DNA from: Rana temporaria
Taxonomy: Eukaryota; Chordata; Amphibia; Anura; Ranidae
Assembly: GCF_905171775.1 (NCBI RefSeq)
Contig: NC_053501.1
Coordinates: 14,438,589 to 14,502,588, forward strand
DNA: 64,000 nucleotides
Direction of reading: 5' to 3'
The translations under genes were made by a program, and so were the position numbers. The notes under the pieces were generated by a model. It made no database searches and had not been told where the DNA came from. It saw nothing but the letters and a program-made list of their open reading frames with translations. Below, piece by piece: positions 20,690 to 31,455 of this stretch (position 1 is the stretch's first letter; each line of letters starts with the position of its first letter).

Positions 20690-21324
20690 AGCAATGAGGG
20701 TCTTTTTGTTTGTGTTCCTGAGCCAAGCTCTTCTGTGTGCTAAGGTCTTTGGTCACCACGAGAAACAGGAGGAACATCATGAAAAACAGGTTGATGATCA
20801 CACTGAGGAGACATCGCATCTCCAGAAGATTGTTCCAGGCAATGTAAAGTTTGCGTATTCACTCTATACTCATCTAGCTAACAAATATCCAAGTGATAAC
20901 TTATTTTTCTCTCCCATGAGTATCTCCCTGCTATTCAGCATGCTCTCCGCTGGTGCCAAGGGTCAGACTCAGACTCAGATTCATGAAACACTTGGCTTCA
21001 ACGCGTCGGCAACCTCAGAAGACATCAACAAAGGCTTCCAGCAGCTCCTTCACTTTGTTAATCAGCCCAACACGGATCTGGAGCTCAACAGCGCCAACGC
21101 TCTGTTTCTCGAACAGCACACCGAGATTATTGAGAAGTTTATCGAAGATCTCAAGAACTTCTACGAGTCTGAAGTAATTCATTCTGATTTTCAAAAAGGA
21201 GATGAAGCAAAAAACCAGATTAACAGTTATGTGGAGAAAAAAACGAATGGGAAGATCAAAGATCTGCTGGACAGTGTTAGCCCGGCGACACTTCTAGTCC
21301 TTATCAACACAATCTACTTCAAAG
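20690..21324 (+). CDS. Serpin gene 2 start exon
   Basis: The acceptor GTGTTACAG is followed by AGCA and the ATG at 20694. An in-frame ATG at 20679 lies before the acceptor and would be intronic. The exon ends AAAG|GTAAGT in phase 1 after 210 codons and encodes the signal peptide through NTIYFK. Confidence 0.93.
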
Positions 21325-24300
21325 GTAAGTTGTAGACATTTGAAACCAGGTCAGCGGAAAAGACTTAAAGGGGTTGTAAAGTAAGGTGACCAGATTTTAA
21401 AATGAAATCCGGGGACATATTTTTTCTTTTTTTACTAGTAATGGCGTCAATCAGCGACTCTCTGCCCGTCGCTGCCACTATCCACCTCACAGCCTTTTAA
21501 AGGGGTTGTAAACCTTCGTGTTTTTTCACCCTAATGCATCCCAGGGCTGTACCCTGGCCTAGGCCAACAAAGCCCAAGCCTAGGGCAGCATGTTGCAGGG
21601 GGGCAGCATAGAAAGAGTCCCCGCCGGCTTGCGCTACACTGTTAGTGTAGCGCCAGTCTTATGGGGCGTACTGGACAGAGAGGCAAATTAGTCTAGTGCC
21701 CCCATAAAGCAGCCGCACTGCTTCCGGCCAGCATTCCGCAACTGTGGGGGGGGGGGGCGGAGCTTCTAATTTTGACTGTCCTATTATCCTGAACCACAAA
21801 CCTTCCTCACTGTGCTATGTATTTCCTGCTGCACCATTGGCATGGTTATATCTTCTTAGTCCTCTCCATAAAATTTGCAGAATTTTGTGCCTGAAGTAGA
21901 ACTATAGGCAACACTTTTTTTTTTTGGGAAGGGTGGGTCTTAAACAGCAAGGGGTGTGGCCTTGAAAGGAAGGGGTGGGTCATATTTCAATTAGGGGGTG
22001 CACGAGTTTCAGGCCTAGGGCAGCACAAAACCTAAATACACCACTGATGCATCCTATACATTAAAGGTGAAAAAACACCTTGCAGTGACCAGCCCCCCAT
22101 TTTACTTACCTGAGCCCCGAATTTCCCTCGGCGGAGACACGTTGTCTCTCTCTCCACGGGGTCCAAGCTCTTGATTGGCTAGATTGACAGCAGCGCAGCC
22201 ATTGACTCCCGCTGCTGTCAATCAAAACCTATGATGTGGGCACCAAGGAGGAGGGGCCGAGTCATACATTCGGCGGGTATTGACGCCAAATGAATGACTC
22301 GAGAGCGTGCCTGCAAGGTAACCCCCTGGGAGATCGTTTCTCTTAGGGGGGTTATCTGATGTGGAGAGAAGCCGCGAGAGCCGCGAGGGACTCCGGAAGT
22401 TGGTGTTCGGGGCCACTATGTGCAAAATGAACTGCACAGTGGAGGCAAGTATGACATGTTTGTTATTTTAAAAAACAAACGATCCTTTACAATCACTTTA
22501 AGTCTTACTCTCGGGGCTCCGGCTACTACTAGGTGGGGAGCGGAGGAAGATCACTCCGCCAGGGAAAACAAGAAGATAAGCAGGCAGGCGGCTGGCCAGG
22601 ACTAAAAATAGCGCTGCTATACCACCTGAAAAACTTCTGCACTGCCTACTCAATGTGAAAGCCGGAGGGCTTTCACACTGAGGCGATGCGCTGGCGGGAG
22701 AGAATAAAATCTCCTGCCAGCAGCATCTTTGGAGCGGTGAGAGGAGCGGTGTGTATACCGCTCCTTCACCGCTCCTTCCCATTTAAAACAATGGGAAACT
22801 GCGGAAATACCGCCCGCAATCCGCCTCTGCAGAGGAGGAGCTTGCTGCAGAAATGGACGTGATGTCATGGGCCACGGCCCGGCTGGATCAGTAATACACA
22901 GGGCCGATCCGCCCTATAGGCTCATTATGCAAGCCGCTTAGGGCCCCGCAAAGCTGTGGAGGGCCCCCCAAATTACTAGAGGCCCCGCCTGGTGAGAAGT
23001 AATTTTTGGCCACTCACCCTGCTTCTCAACTCGCATGGGAGAAGAGGTAAGAAGTCAGCACCCCCCGCTTCTCATTTTAATGTAAGATGTCGTCGTCATT
23101 TCCGACGATGCCCCCCCCCCACCCGCTTCTCAACTATATTGTGACATGTCATCTTGTTTAGTGCTCCAGGGAAGTCATGGTTGGGCACTGGTAATACACT
23201 TGGTACTTTAAAAAAGGTAAAAGAAAAAAAATATTTATATCCAAAAACGAGGTGTTCTGCAATATGCAATAGGCTGCGCACACCTATGGGTGGAAATGAG
23301 CTATTTTGTGGATGTTTTTGAATTGAAGAACCCCCAAAACAGTGGAGATCAGTGTGTGTCTCTCATGTATCTTTGATTGACTTGCTTTTTTGACCAAGCA
23401 CCTTGCACATGTCTATAGACAAAGTGGAGGAGCGGGTCTGGAGTGGTGCTGTGGGTTACAATTTCTGCAGAACGCTAACAAATGACATTTCGATGTTCTT
23501 CTCTTCTCAGGCACCTGGGTGCACTCTTTTGATGAGACTCGTACCAGGGAAGCGGACTTCCACGTAGATGAGAACACGAGAATTAAGGTGCCGATGATGA
23601 CCATTAGGGAGAAGTTTCTGGTAGCCATCGTACGGGAGATGGGCTGTGTAGTGATCGATATCCCATATAAAGGAAATACCTCAGCCATCCTCATCGTGCC
23701 GGATAAAGGGAAACTTCAGGATGTGGAAAAAGCTCTCCAGAACGTATCACTGCAGACCTGGACCAAACTCATGAGACCAATGTAAGAGCCTTCTGTAATG
23801 AAGCATGCATTATAAATCTGATCCAAGTACATAGTCCCAGTGCCGGGACAAGGTCATCTAGAGCCCAGGGCAAACATGCCTAATTGAACCCCCCCCCCCC
23901 CCAAGATGTATGAGCATTATGTGTCAGAACCCCCCCCCCCCCCTGTAAAAATTGAACAGTAATCTGCATGCTTAAAGCGGAGGTTCACCCAAAAAATTAA
24001 TTTTTAACATTACATTCAGCCGAGTTGCCCTAATGACAATCGGCTGTTTTTTATGTTTTTTTTCCCGTACATACCTTATTTTCACCGCCGCTTCCGGGTA
24101 TGTCTTCTGCGGGACTGGGCGTTCCTAATTGATTGACAGGCTTCCGACCGTCGCATACAGCGCGTCATGAGTTGCCAAAAGAAGCCGAACGTCGATGCGC
24201 AGGCGCCGTATAGAGCCGCACCGACGTTCGGCTTCTTTCAGCAACTCGTGACGCGCTGTTTGCGTCGTTCGGAAGCCTGTCAATCAATTAGAAACACCCA

Positions 24301-27300
24301 GTCCCACAGAAGACATACCCGGAAGCGGCGGTGAAAATAAGGTATGTACGAAAAAAAAAAAAAAAAAAACAGCCGATTGTCATTAGGGCAACTCAGCTGA
24401 ATGTAATGTTAAAAATGTATTTTTGGGTGAACCCCTGCTTTAAAATTACCCCTCCTCCCAGTACAAATTTGCCTCCTACTGAGATCCTCTTCTCAGCACG
24501 GATATTTGCCCCCCCCCCAGCTCAAATCCTCTCATTCCCCATATGCTCTCATCACAAATCCACCCGCCCTGAAAAAAATTCCGCCCTCCTAGTACAAATC
24601 CTCTACCCCTCAAATTTCCCCTCCATTCCAAATCACCCCTCTCTGTGCAAATTCTCCACAATCCCCCACTCTAGCACGAATCCCCCCCCTTCCTAGCACA
24701 AATACCCCTAATCATCCCTGCTAGTACAAATACCCCTCCTAGCACAAATCCTCTTCCCCACCGTAATACCTTTCTAGCACAAACCCCCAAAAAATCCCCC
24801 TCCTGACACAAATATTCTTCCCCCATCCCCCCCAACACAAATTTCCTTCAACTCACCACACCTCAAACAATTCATATCCCCTGCCACCCCTCAAATTCCC
24901 CCTCCCAACACAAATCAACTCCCACAACCGCCTTGTGGTGCCCCCCCTCACATGATACCACAGTGCCATCCCTTCTGGCCACCCCTTGTCCCGGTGATCT
25001 GACGATATGGTTCCGGCTATCGAGATGGTTCCTGTAAGGACTGCGCAGGCGCAATCCTTGCCGACGGAAATCACCGAACCTCAAGGGCGACGTGGAATTT
25101 GAGGTAAGTTGCCAGTCGGCATCACGTCCTCGCTTTGCTCGGACGGCTCAGCCTCCTGGCTCTTTTTTTTAACATCCTCCAATCCACGGGGATGTTAAGG
25201 AATGAGCCTGGATGCCGGCCGAGGTTCGGAGATTTCCGTCGGCAAGGATTGCGCCTGCGCAGTCCTTACAGGAACCATCTCGATAGAGGAACCATACCGA
25301 CAAGTCACCGGCCCTGCATAGTCCTATATGAGCAATCTCTGACCTGAGTGATGAGAAGAGAAAGCAATACCCACCCTGACCGACACAATAGCATAGTATT
25401 ACAAAAGCTGCTTTATTATGTAGGATGCTTCGCTCAGTACTCAAGAAATTAGAGTGGCTTCAAAGATTTCCTTTATTTGGTTAATGCCGATCAAACTTAC
25501 AGGCTTTTTCTGTCACTTTTTGTTTAAAAAGTGTTTTTGTTAGAAAATTACTTAGAACCCCCAAATATTATACGTTTTTTTAAAGCAGATGCCCTAGAAA
25601 ATAAATTGGTGGGTTTTGCAATTTATTATGTCCCACTGTGTTTGTGCAGCGGTTTTTCAAATGCAATTTTCTGGCGAAAAAAAATCACTTTTTAAAATTT
25701 TAATGCAAACAAACACAATACATAACTCAATTTTTATTTTTTTTAATCTAAAAGATGTTACGACGAGCAAATGGATCCCAAAACATGTCTTGCTTTAAAT
25801 ATGCGCACGGCTGTGCAACGGAGACAAATGACGTACATTTTACTATCCCTGGGTGACGCTTTAAAGGCCTTTACAGGTTATCACTTTCGATTTACAGAAG
25901 AGGTCTGGTGCTAGAATTACTGCCCATGATCTCACGTTTGCGGCGATACCTCACATGTGTTGCCATGCGTGAAGGAACCAACGCAAACTTTCTCCTTTGT
26001 GCACTAGTACGGGGGGGAAAGGGGCACTTTTTTAGCACTTTTCTTGCTGTCACAATGAAACATCCTTGTGACAGGTACTGTTTATAGAAGGATCTGGGGT
26101 CAAATCCCTTGTCTGCCCTTGAAAGCATTTAAAAACACCAAGATTGGTGTTTTTAAATACTTAAAAACAAAAATTAAATGGCGCCGTTGACATCCGGATA
26201 GACTGGAAATGAGGTCATGTCATCACTTCCGGGATACCATAGTGGAGACCTGATCAAAGCCAATCCCGGCTTTGTATGGGTCTCTGACTATTCAGCGGGC
26301 AAGTCCAATTACCAGTGGCAGCCCGTCCATTAGGGGTGCCCTGGCACCGCCCCCTCTCTCCTCTCCACCCCCCTATACGCAGTGGAGAGATTCATGCATA
26401 GCATGAATCTCTCCACTGCTGCCACGGCTGCCCTCTATTCATGTGTCTGGTCCCTTTCAGGATGCCGGGTGCCTATTTTGTTTTTAAGCACCTGGTTAGA
26501 GCCAGAGGCTCTATTAGGTTTCAAAATAGGGTGGACTCGGGTCACAGAGGATGCAACTGGAGCCCACCCAGGTGTGTTGCAACAGAAAATGAATATTGTT
26601 GGAGTCAGTGGGAGGAATAATACCCCATTATTTGTACCAGTGGGAAGAATAGTACTTCATTGCTGGTATCAGTGGGAGGAATAGTGCCCCATCATTGGTG
26701 TCAGTGGGAGGAATAGTGTCCCATCATTGGTACCAGTGGAAGGAATAGTACCCCATTGTTGGCATCAGTGGGAGGAATAGTACCCCATCATTTGTACTAG
26801 TGGGAGGAATAGTACCCCATTGTTGGCCGCAGTTGGACACCACTGCTGTATAGTATTCACCTTCACTCCTCCCCCGGCATCTACATAAAAAGTTATGTAG
26901 GGAGGTGGCAGAGCTGGGCCAACACGGACAGTAATCAGACACTCCAAAACTGCAAAGGGCTAAGACATACAAGGAGGGAGAGTGTTGTGATACGGATATT
27001 GACTCATCACGATGTAGGGGCACAATACAAGTAATAAAAAACAAAAGAAAAAACCCTGCAATTCATCCTGCGAAATACTTGATTTTTATGCACTTTTATT
27101 GTAAGTTTGTAAATCTTTGGCGGGGTATCTTAATATTGGACATTCAGAATATAAATAATTGCTGTTAGTGAGTGGTTTTCTTTAGGAAGCCTTGATCCTT
27201 TCGCCCTGCCAACTGCAATGTTTCCTCCACAGGGAAATCTTTGTAACGATCCCTAAATTTTGTGCTGCCGCTACGCTCAACCTGAAGAGTGAATTATCTG

Positions 27301-27982
27301 AAATGGGGATGAAGGACGTCTTCTCCAGTGACGCGGATCTTTCTGGAATTACAAAGATCCACGTGGAGGTGTCCAAGGTGAGATGTGTGCTTAGTGTACT
27401 GTTCTTTGTTCTATATATATATATACTTGTTCTATAATGTTTTTCACCCGGAAACAGATTTTTATGGAACTTTAACAATTTTACAATGTCGTTGGCAAAA
27501 TGTTTCAGTTATTGAATTACATATATGGAATGTGTTTTTTTCCCTTTAGAGACTTTCTTGGGTTCGGAGGTAATCACCATTCTGTTTCAAATGCCACAGT
27601 TGGCCTTAGACCCTATCTTCCCGGACTGTATGGTTACTTGCTGGCTTTTGACAAAATCAATTTTGCAAAAATAATTCGGCACAATAAATATATGTTAGCA
27701 CTTTATTCAAATGTAACGTAGATGTGAAACATTGTTTCTTTGTTATGAAGCATCTGTAACTGAATGTACCATTGACCTTTTATTTTCCAGGCAATTCATA
27801 AAGCAGTGCTGAGAGTGGATGAGAAGGGATCGGAGGCCGCAGGGGCATCGGCTGCGGTCATCACGAAATTAAGTCTACCATTTCAAGTCATTGCGGATCG
27901 CCCTTTCCTGATAACCATTCTACATAAACCTACTAACACCATTCTCTTCACTGGAAGAATAATGAAGCCTGAGAATTGCTGA
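20694..27982 (+). CDS. Serpin gene 2, complete clade A secreted serpin (412 aa)
   Basis: Four coding exons (20694-21324, 23511-23781, 27233-27377, 27791-27982) join in phases 1, 2, 0 to give 412 residues, close to the roughly 418 of alpha-1-antitrypsin precursor. Residues 1-20 form a signal peptide. Residues 21-40 form a His/Glu/Lys-rich tail with HHEKQ. Serpin landmarks follow: FFSPMSIS near 71-78, KKTNGKIKDLL, NTIYFKG, VKFP-equivalent IKVPMM, the EKGSEAAGA hinge at 360-368, and DRPFLI near the end. Counting from the hinge gives P1 Leu376 and P1' Ser377, as in antichymotrypsin, so the predicted targets are chymotrypsin-like enzymes. The small hinge residues indicate an inhibitor that inserts its loop. 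N-glycosylation sequons are at about N103, N266 and N288. It is likely a liver plasma protein, though paralogues with carrier roles exist in frogs. It is not a one-to-one match to any named gene I can assign. Confidence 0.95.
21497..22501. mobile_element. TTAA-flanked MITE split by a hAT-like element
   Basis: TTAAAGGGGTTGTAAACC and the inverted CCTTTACAATCACTTTAA mark the ends, with TTAA at both edges. A related copy without the same insertion lies at about 46418-46830 (shared GGCGGAGAC, GCTCTTGATTGG, CAAGGTAACCCCC). Confidence 0.7.
21542..22046. mobile_element. hAT-like element, perfect ATGCATCC duplication
   Basis: It starts CAGGGCTGTA and ends TACACCACTG. The 8-bp flanks ATGCATCC at 21534-21541 and 22047-22054 are identical. 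It carries a GCCTAGG.. / ..GGCCTAGGGCAGCA motif near each end. No transposase. Confidence 0.85.
22899..23190. mobile_element. hAT-like element, perfect GTAATACA duplication
   Basis: It begins CAGGGCCGATCC and ends GGTTGGGCACTG. Identical 8-bp flanks GTAATACA lie at 22891-22898 and 23191-23198. It is 292 bp long and non-autonomous. Confidence 0.8.
23511..23781 (+). CDS. Serpin gene 2 third exon
   Basis: At 271 nt it has the length I recall for human SERPINA1 exon III. The acceptor TTCTCTTCTCAG and donor AAT|GTAAGA are good. It encodes TWVHSFDE, DFHVDENTRIKVPMM and the IDIPYKGNTSAILIVP strand pair, and ends in phase 2. Confidence 0.93.
23972..24443. mobile_element. TTAA-flanked foldback MITE, copy A
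   Basis: TTAAAGCGGAGGTTCACCC is inverted at the other end (GGGTGAACCCCTGCTTTAA). The two 230-bp halves pair along nearly their whole length around AGAAGCCGAACGTCG / CGACGTTCGGCTTCT. Copy B is at 58840-59163. Confidence 0.8.
24444..24920. repeat. Degenerate C-rich tandem repeat
   Basis: Irregular units around CCTCCTAGCACAAATCCCC recur over about 450 bp. The open frames here are compositional. Confidence 0.7.
25008..25300. repeat. Inverted repeat, about 75-bp arms
   Basis: Sequence from 25008 to about 25083 (TATCGAGATGGTTCCTGTAAGGACTGCGC onward) is found inverted at about 25218-25290. It is probably a foldback MITE with about 130 bp between arms. Confidence 0.75.
25480..26340. repeat. Interspersed AT-rich repeat, as at 5092
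   Basis: Shares AAAGCAGATGCCCTAG, CAGCGGTTTTTCAAATGCAATTTT, GATACCTCACATGTGT and GGATCTGGGGTCAAAT with 5092-5690 and with 60945-61270. It ends near a CCCGTCCATTAGGGGTGCCC repeat terminus. No coding capacity. Confidence 0.55.
26580..26840. repeat. 32-bp minisatellite units (CAGTGGGAGGAATAGTACCCC)
   Basis: About eight tandem units of the same type as the large array at 41589-42690. The unit is also present singly in the hAT-like element at 62405-63610. Confidence 0.85.
27233..27377 (+). CDS. Serpin gene 2 fourth exon
   Basis: The exon is 145 nt, one codon shorter than the gene 1 counterpart. Its first base completes a Met codon, then 48 codons follow (FVTIPKF, LSEMGMKDVFSSDADLSGIT). The donor AAG|GTGAGA leaves phase 0. 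Confidence 0.92.
27791..27982 (+). CDS. Serpin gene 2 terminal exon with reactive loop
   Basis: The acceptor is TTTATTTTCCAG. It has 63 codons and a TGA stop. It encodes AIHKAVLRVDEKGSEAAGA, the loop SAAVITKL-S and the C-terminal strands ending GRIMKPENC. The His of IHKA matches the conserved shutter histidine of serpins. Confidence 0.93.
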   Translation, partial: AIHKAVLRVDEKGSEAAGASAAVITKLSLPFQVIADRPFLITILHKPTNTILFTGRIMKPENC

Positions 27983-28070
27983 AACCATGTGAGGTTGATG
28001 CTGATTTCTCAAACAGCCGATGAGGGGTCTTGAAAATCAAATTAGTCAGGACCCCAAATTCCCTCACAAA

Positions 28071-28076
28071 ATTAAA
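28071..28076 (+). terminator. Polyadenylation signal of serpin gene 2
   Basis: ATTAAA, the common variant, lies about 90 nt after the stop with a T-rich and GT-containing stretch downstream. Confidence 0.7.
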
Positions 28077-28331
28077 ATATATTTTTTATTTCCGCTCTCT
28101 GTGCTTTCTTTACTACACTACAATTGCCTTATTCTTTGATAAGGTATTAGGGCCCATTCACATTGATGCATTATGCTGCATTAAGGCAGCCAATTTAACA
28201 TGAATGGGCCTCAAGGGCCCTAAATGAAATATGTAGCATTTTAGGCAGCCACATTAATTTGTTGTTGCAACCATAGGTGTGCTCAGCCTATTGCATCAGG
28301 ATGTGCACCCCCTAGGGAAAACACACATGCC

Positions 28332-28374
<43 letters not shown>

Positions 28375-28387
28375 TAGATAGATATAT
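28077..28387. other. Intergenic DNA with short palindrome and (TA)n(GA)n
   Basis: An inverted GGGCCCATTCA..TGAATGGGCC pair lies near 28150-28210. A TA, GA and GATA microsatellite at 28335-28387 is the insertion site of the Tc1 element. Confidence 0.7.
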
Positions 28388-28602
28388 ACTGTTGTGCTCA
28401 TAAGTTTACATACCCTGGTAGAATTTATGATTTCTTGGCCATTTTTCAGAGAATATGAATAACACAAAAACTTTCTTTCACTCATGGTTAGTGTTTGTCT
28501 TAAACCATTTATTATGAATCAACTGTGTTTTCTCCCTTTAAATTATAATGGCAACATAAACTACCCAAATGACCTTGATCAAAAGTTTACATACCCCAGT
28601 TC

Positions 28603-29500
28603 TTAATACCGTGTATTGCACCCTTTAACATCAGTGACAGCTTGAAGTCTTTTGTGGTATTTGTGGATGAGGCTCTTTATCTTCTCAGATGGTAAAGCTG
28701 CCCATTCCTCTTGGGAAAAAGACTCCAGTTCCTGTACATTTTTGGGCTGTCTTGTATGAATGGCACGTTTGAGATCTCCCCAGAGTGGCTCAATGATATT
28801 GAGGTCAGGAGACTGAGATGGCCACTCCAGAACCTTTACTTTATTGTGCTGTAGGCAATGACTGGTGGACTTGGCCTTGTGTTTTGGATCATTGTTATGT
28901 TGGAGTGTCCAAATACGTCCCATGTGCAGCTTTCTGTCTGATGAATGCAAATGTTCCTCCAGTATTTTCTGATAACATATTGCATTCATCTTGCCAACAA
29001 TTTTGACTAAATTTCCTGTGCGTTTGTAGCTCACACATCCCCAAAACATCAGCGATCCACCTCCGTGTTTCACAGTAGAAATGGTGGACCTTTCATCATA
29101 GGTCTTGTTGACTCCTCTCCAAATGTATGTGGTTGTGGCCAAAAAGCAAAATTTTGGTCTCATCACTCCAAATGACTTTGTGGCAGAAGGTTTGAGGCTT
29201 ATCTCTGTGCTGTTTGATGTACTGTATGTAATGTAAGCGGGATACTTTGTGGCATTTGTGTAGTAATGACTTTCTTCTGGTGACTCGACTATGCAGCCCA
29301 TCTTTCTTCAAGTGCCTCCTTATTGTGCATCTTGAAACAGCCACACCACATGTTTTCAGAGAGTTCTGTATTTCACCTGAAGTTATTTGTGGGTTTTTCT
29401 TTGCATCCCAAACTATTTAAATGGCAGTTGTTGCTAAAAATTTTAGTTGAAACCGAACCACAGTCAGGTAGACCAACAGAACCCCTCATTTTCCACTTCT
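28603..29500 (-). pseudogene. Broken Tc1-like transposase
   Basis: Read on the - strand, the catalytic blocks are all visible: VIWSDETK (first Asp), LQHNNDPKHKAK (second Asp) and SPDLNIIEPLW (Glu). The first block (29096-29344 frame) and the other two (28603-29301 frame) are in different frames, so at least one frameshift lies near 29110-29150. The N-terminal DNA-binding part is interrupted by stops and by the MITE at 29503. It is non-functional as it stands. Confidence 0.85.
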
Positions 29501-29502
29501 TA

Positions 29503-29984
29503 GGCCCCATACAGACGACCGAACATGTCTGCTGAAACTGGTCCGCTGACCAGTTTCAGCAGACATGTTCGGTCGTCTGTACAGCCGAGCGGACAGGATT
29601 CCACCGTACATTTGCCCGCCGGGCCTTTTTCGAGCGGGCAAATATTTCTAAACATGTTTAGAAACATGCCCGCTGGAATCCTGTCCGTGGGACATGTTCG
29701 GTCGTCTGTACAAACCTACCGTACATGTCCGAGCGGCCGCCATCCCTCACATGCGTCGAATGACTTTGACGCATGCGTGGAAGCATTGAACTGCCAGAGC
29801 CGCGCACGTCGCCGCGTCATCGTCGCGGCGACGGCACAGCCTAGTCGCCGCGTATCGAGTACGCGCGGATTTCAGTATGATGGTAAGTACAGCTATCATA
29901 CAGAAATCTCCGGGCAGACATGTACGCTGAAAACGGTCCGGCGGACCGTTTTCATCGTACATGTTTGCTCGTTTGTACGAGGCC
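29503..29984. mobile_element. Harbinger-like MITE, copy B, inside the Tc1 element
   Basis: Ends GGCCCCATAC and GTACGAGGCC are flanked by TTA (29500-29502, 29985-29987), matching a three-base PIF/Harbinger target. A near-perfect palindrome runs from about 29517 to 29575 around CCGAACATGTCTGCTGAAAC. It is the inverse of the 6391-6882 copy. Confidence 0.8.
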
Positions 29985-30513
29985 TTAGAGTTTGAACACT
30001 GCTGATTGGCATTTTTAATTCCTGGGATATCTTTTTATATCCTTTTCCTGTTTTATACAGATCAACTACATTTTCTCACAGATCCTTTGACAATTCTTTT
30101 GCTTTCCCCATGACTCAGAATCCAGAAACGTCAGTGTAGCACTGGACGAAAGATACAAGGGTCTGTCAGGAGTCCAGAAACTCATTGACCTTTTATACAC
30201 ACACACACTAATTACAAGAAAACAGGTCACAGGTGAGGATGGTTACCTTTAATAGCCATTCAAACCCCTTTGTGTCAACTTGTGTGCATGTTATCAGGCC
30301 AAAATCAGCAAGGTATGTAAACTTTTGATCAGGGTAATTTGGGGAATTTCTGTTGTCATTATGATTTAAAAAGAGTAAACACAGTTGATTGATAATAAAT
30401 GGCTTCAGCCAAACACTAACCACGAGAGAAAGAAACGTTTTTGTGTTATTCATATTCTCTGAAAAATGGCCAAGAAATCATAAATTGCGCCAGGGTATGT
30501 AAACTTATGAGTG

Positions 30514-30514
<1 letters not shown>

Positions 30515-30563
<49 letters not shown>

Positions 30564-30880
30564 CACACACAGACACACAACGTTAAGTAGTGCTCAATGT
30601 AGAGGTTGCAGAGTTAAGGAATGTGCTACGTAGGGCTCAGAAGTGTGCTATGTACAGGACATGCTATATTTAGGTTTCAGAGTTAAGGAGTTAAGGAGTG
30701 GGCTATATACAGGGTGCAGAGCTCAGGAGTGTGCTCTGTACATGGTGCAGAGTTAAGGAATGTGCCATGTACAGAATGCAGAGTTAAGGAGCATGGAATG
30801 TGCAGGTTGCACAGTTAAGGAGTGTGCTCTGTACAGGGTGCAGAGTTAAGGCCAGTTTATCACTCCCCCTCCAAGTACAG
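30515..30880. repeat. (TA)n microsatellite and degenerate GCAGAGTTAAGGAGTGTGC repeat
   Basis: TA repeat at 30515-30560, then about nine irregular units around AGAGTTAAGGAGTGTGCTCTGTACAGGGTGC. Confidence 0.8.
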
Positions 30881-31455
30881 AGCTCTCCCCCCAAACGCAA
30901 CTCTTTGCTTCCAGTACAGAGCTCTCCCCCAAACCCATCCTTTGCTTTCAGTACAGAGCTCTCCCCCATATCCATCCTTTTCTTCCAGTACAGAGCTCTC
31001 CTCCAAACCCAAATTGCTTCCAGTACAGAGCTCTCCCCCCAAACTCAGCATTTGATTTCAGTACAGAGCTCTCTCCGCAAACCCACCATTTGCTTCCAGT
31101 ACAGAGCCCCCCCCCCCCCCAAACCCACCCTTTGCTTCCAGTACAGAGCTCTCCCCCAAACCCACCTTTTGCTTCCAGCACAGAGCTCTCCCCCACAAAC
31201 CCACACTTTGCTTTCAATACAGAGCTCTCCCCCAAATCCACCCTTTTCTTCCAGTACAGAGCTCTCCCCCAAACCCAAATTGCTTCCAGTACAGAGCTCT
31301 CCCCCAAAGTCACCCTTTGCTTCCAGTACAGAGCTCTCCCCCAAACTCACCCTTTGCTTCCAGTACAGAGCCCCCCCCCAAACTCACCCTTTGCTTCCAG
31401 TACAGAGCCCCCCCCCCAAACCCACCCTTTGCTTCCAGTACAGAGCTCTCAGTGA
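30881..31455. repeat. 38-bp minisatellite (CAGTACAGAGCTCTCCCCCAAA)
   Basis: About 16 tandem units containing CTTCCAGTACAGAGCTCTCC followed by CCAAACCCACCCTTTG. The long frames on both strands are repeat artefacts. Confidence 0.92.

Larger units (their letters stand above)
21325..23510. other. Intron 2 of serpin gene 2
   Basis: Contains a TTAA-type MITE (21497-22501), two hAT-like insertions and short palindromic pieces around 22640-22880 (GGAGCGGTG..CACCGCTCC). No exon recognised. Confidence 0.8.
23782..27232. other. Intron 3 of serpin gene 2
   Basis: Holds C-homopolymers near 23890-23943, a TTAA foldback MITE, a C-rich AGCACAAATCCCC repeat (24440-24920), an inverted repeat, an interspersed repeat and GTGGGAGGAATAGT units. 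No exon recognised. Confidence 0.8.
28388..30518 (-). mobile_element. Tc1-like transposon with IR/DR-type ends, split by a MITE
   Basis: Outer inverted ends contain CTCATAAGTTTACATACCCTGG. Inner copies (CAAAAGTTTACATACC near 28580 and the inverse near 30315) give the four-site IR/DR layout known from Sleeping Beauty-type elements, with about 200-bp terminal repeats. It sits in TA microsatellites. The first described frog IR/DR elements are from ranids, but I cannot assign the subfamily. Confidence 0.85.

Noticed and set aside
20679..20693. Upstream in-frame ATG for serpin gene 2
   Set aside because: It precedes the TGTGTTACAG acceptor at 20689 and would be removed by splicing. The signal peptide begins cleanly at 20694.
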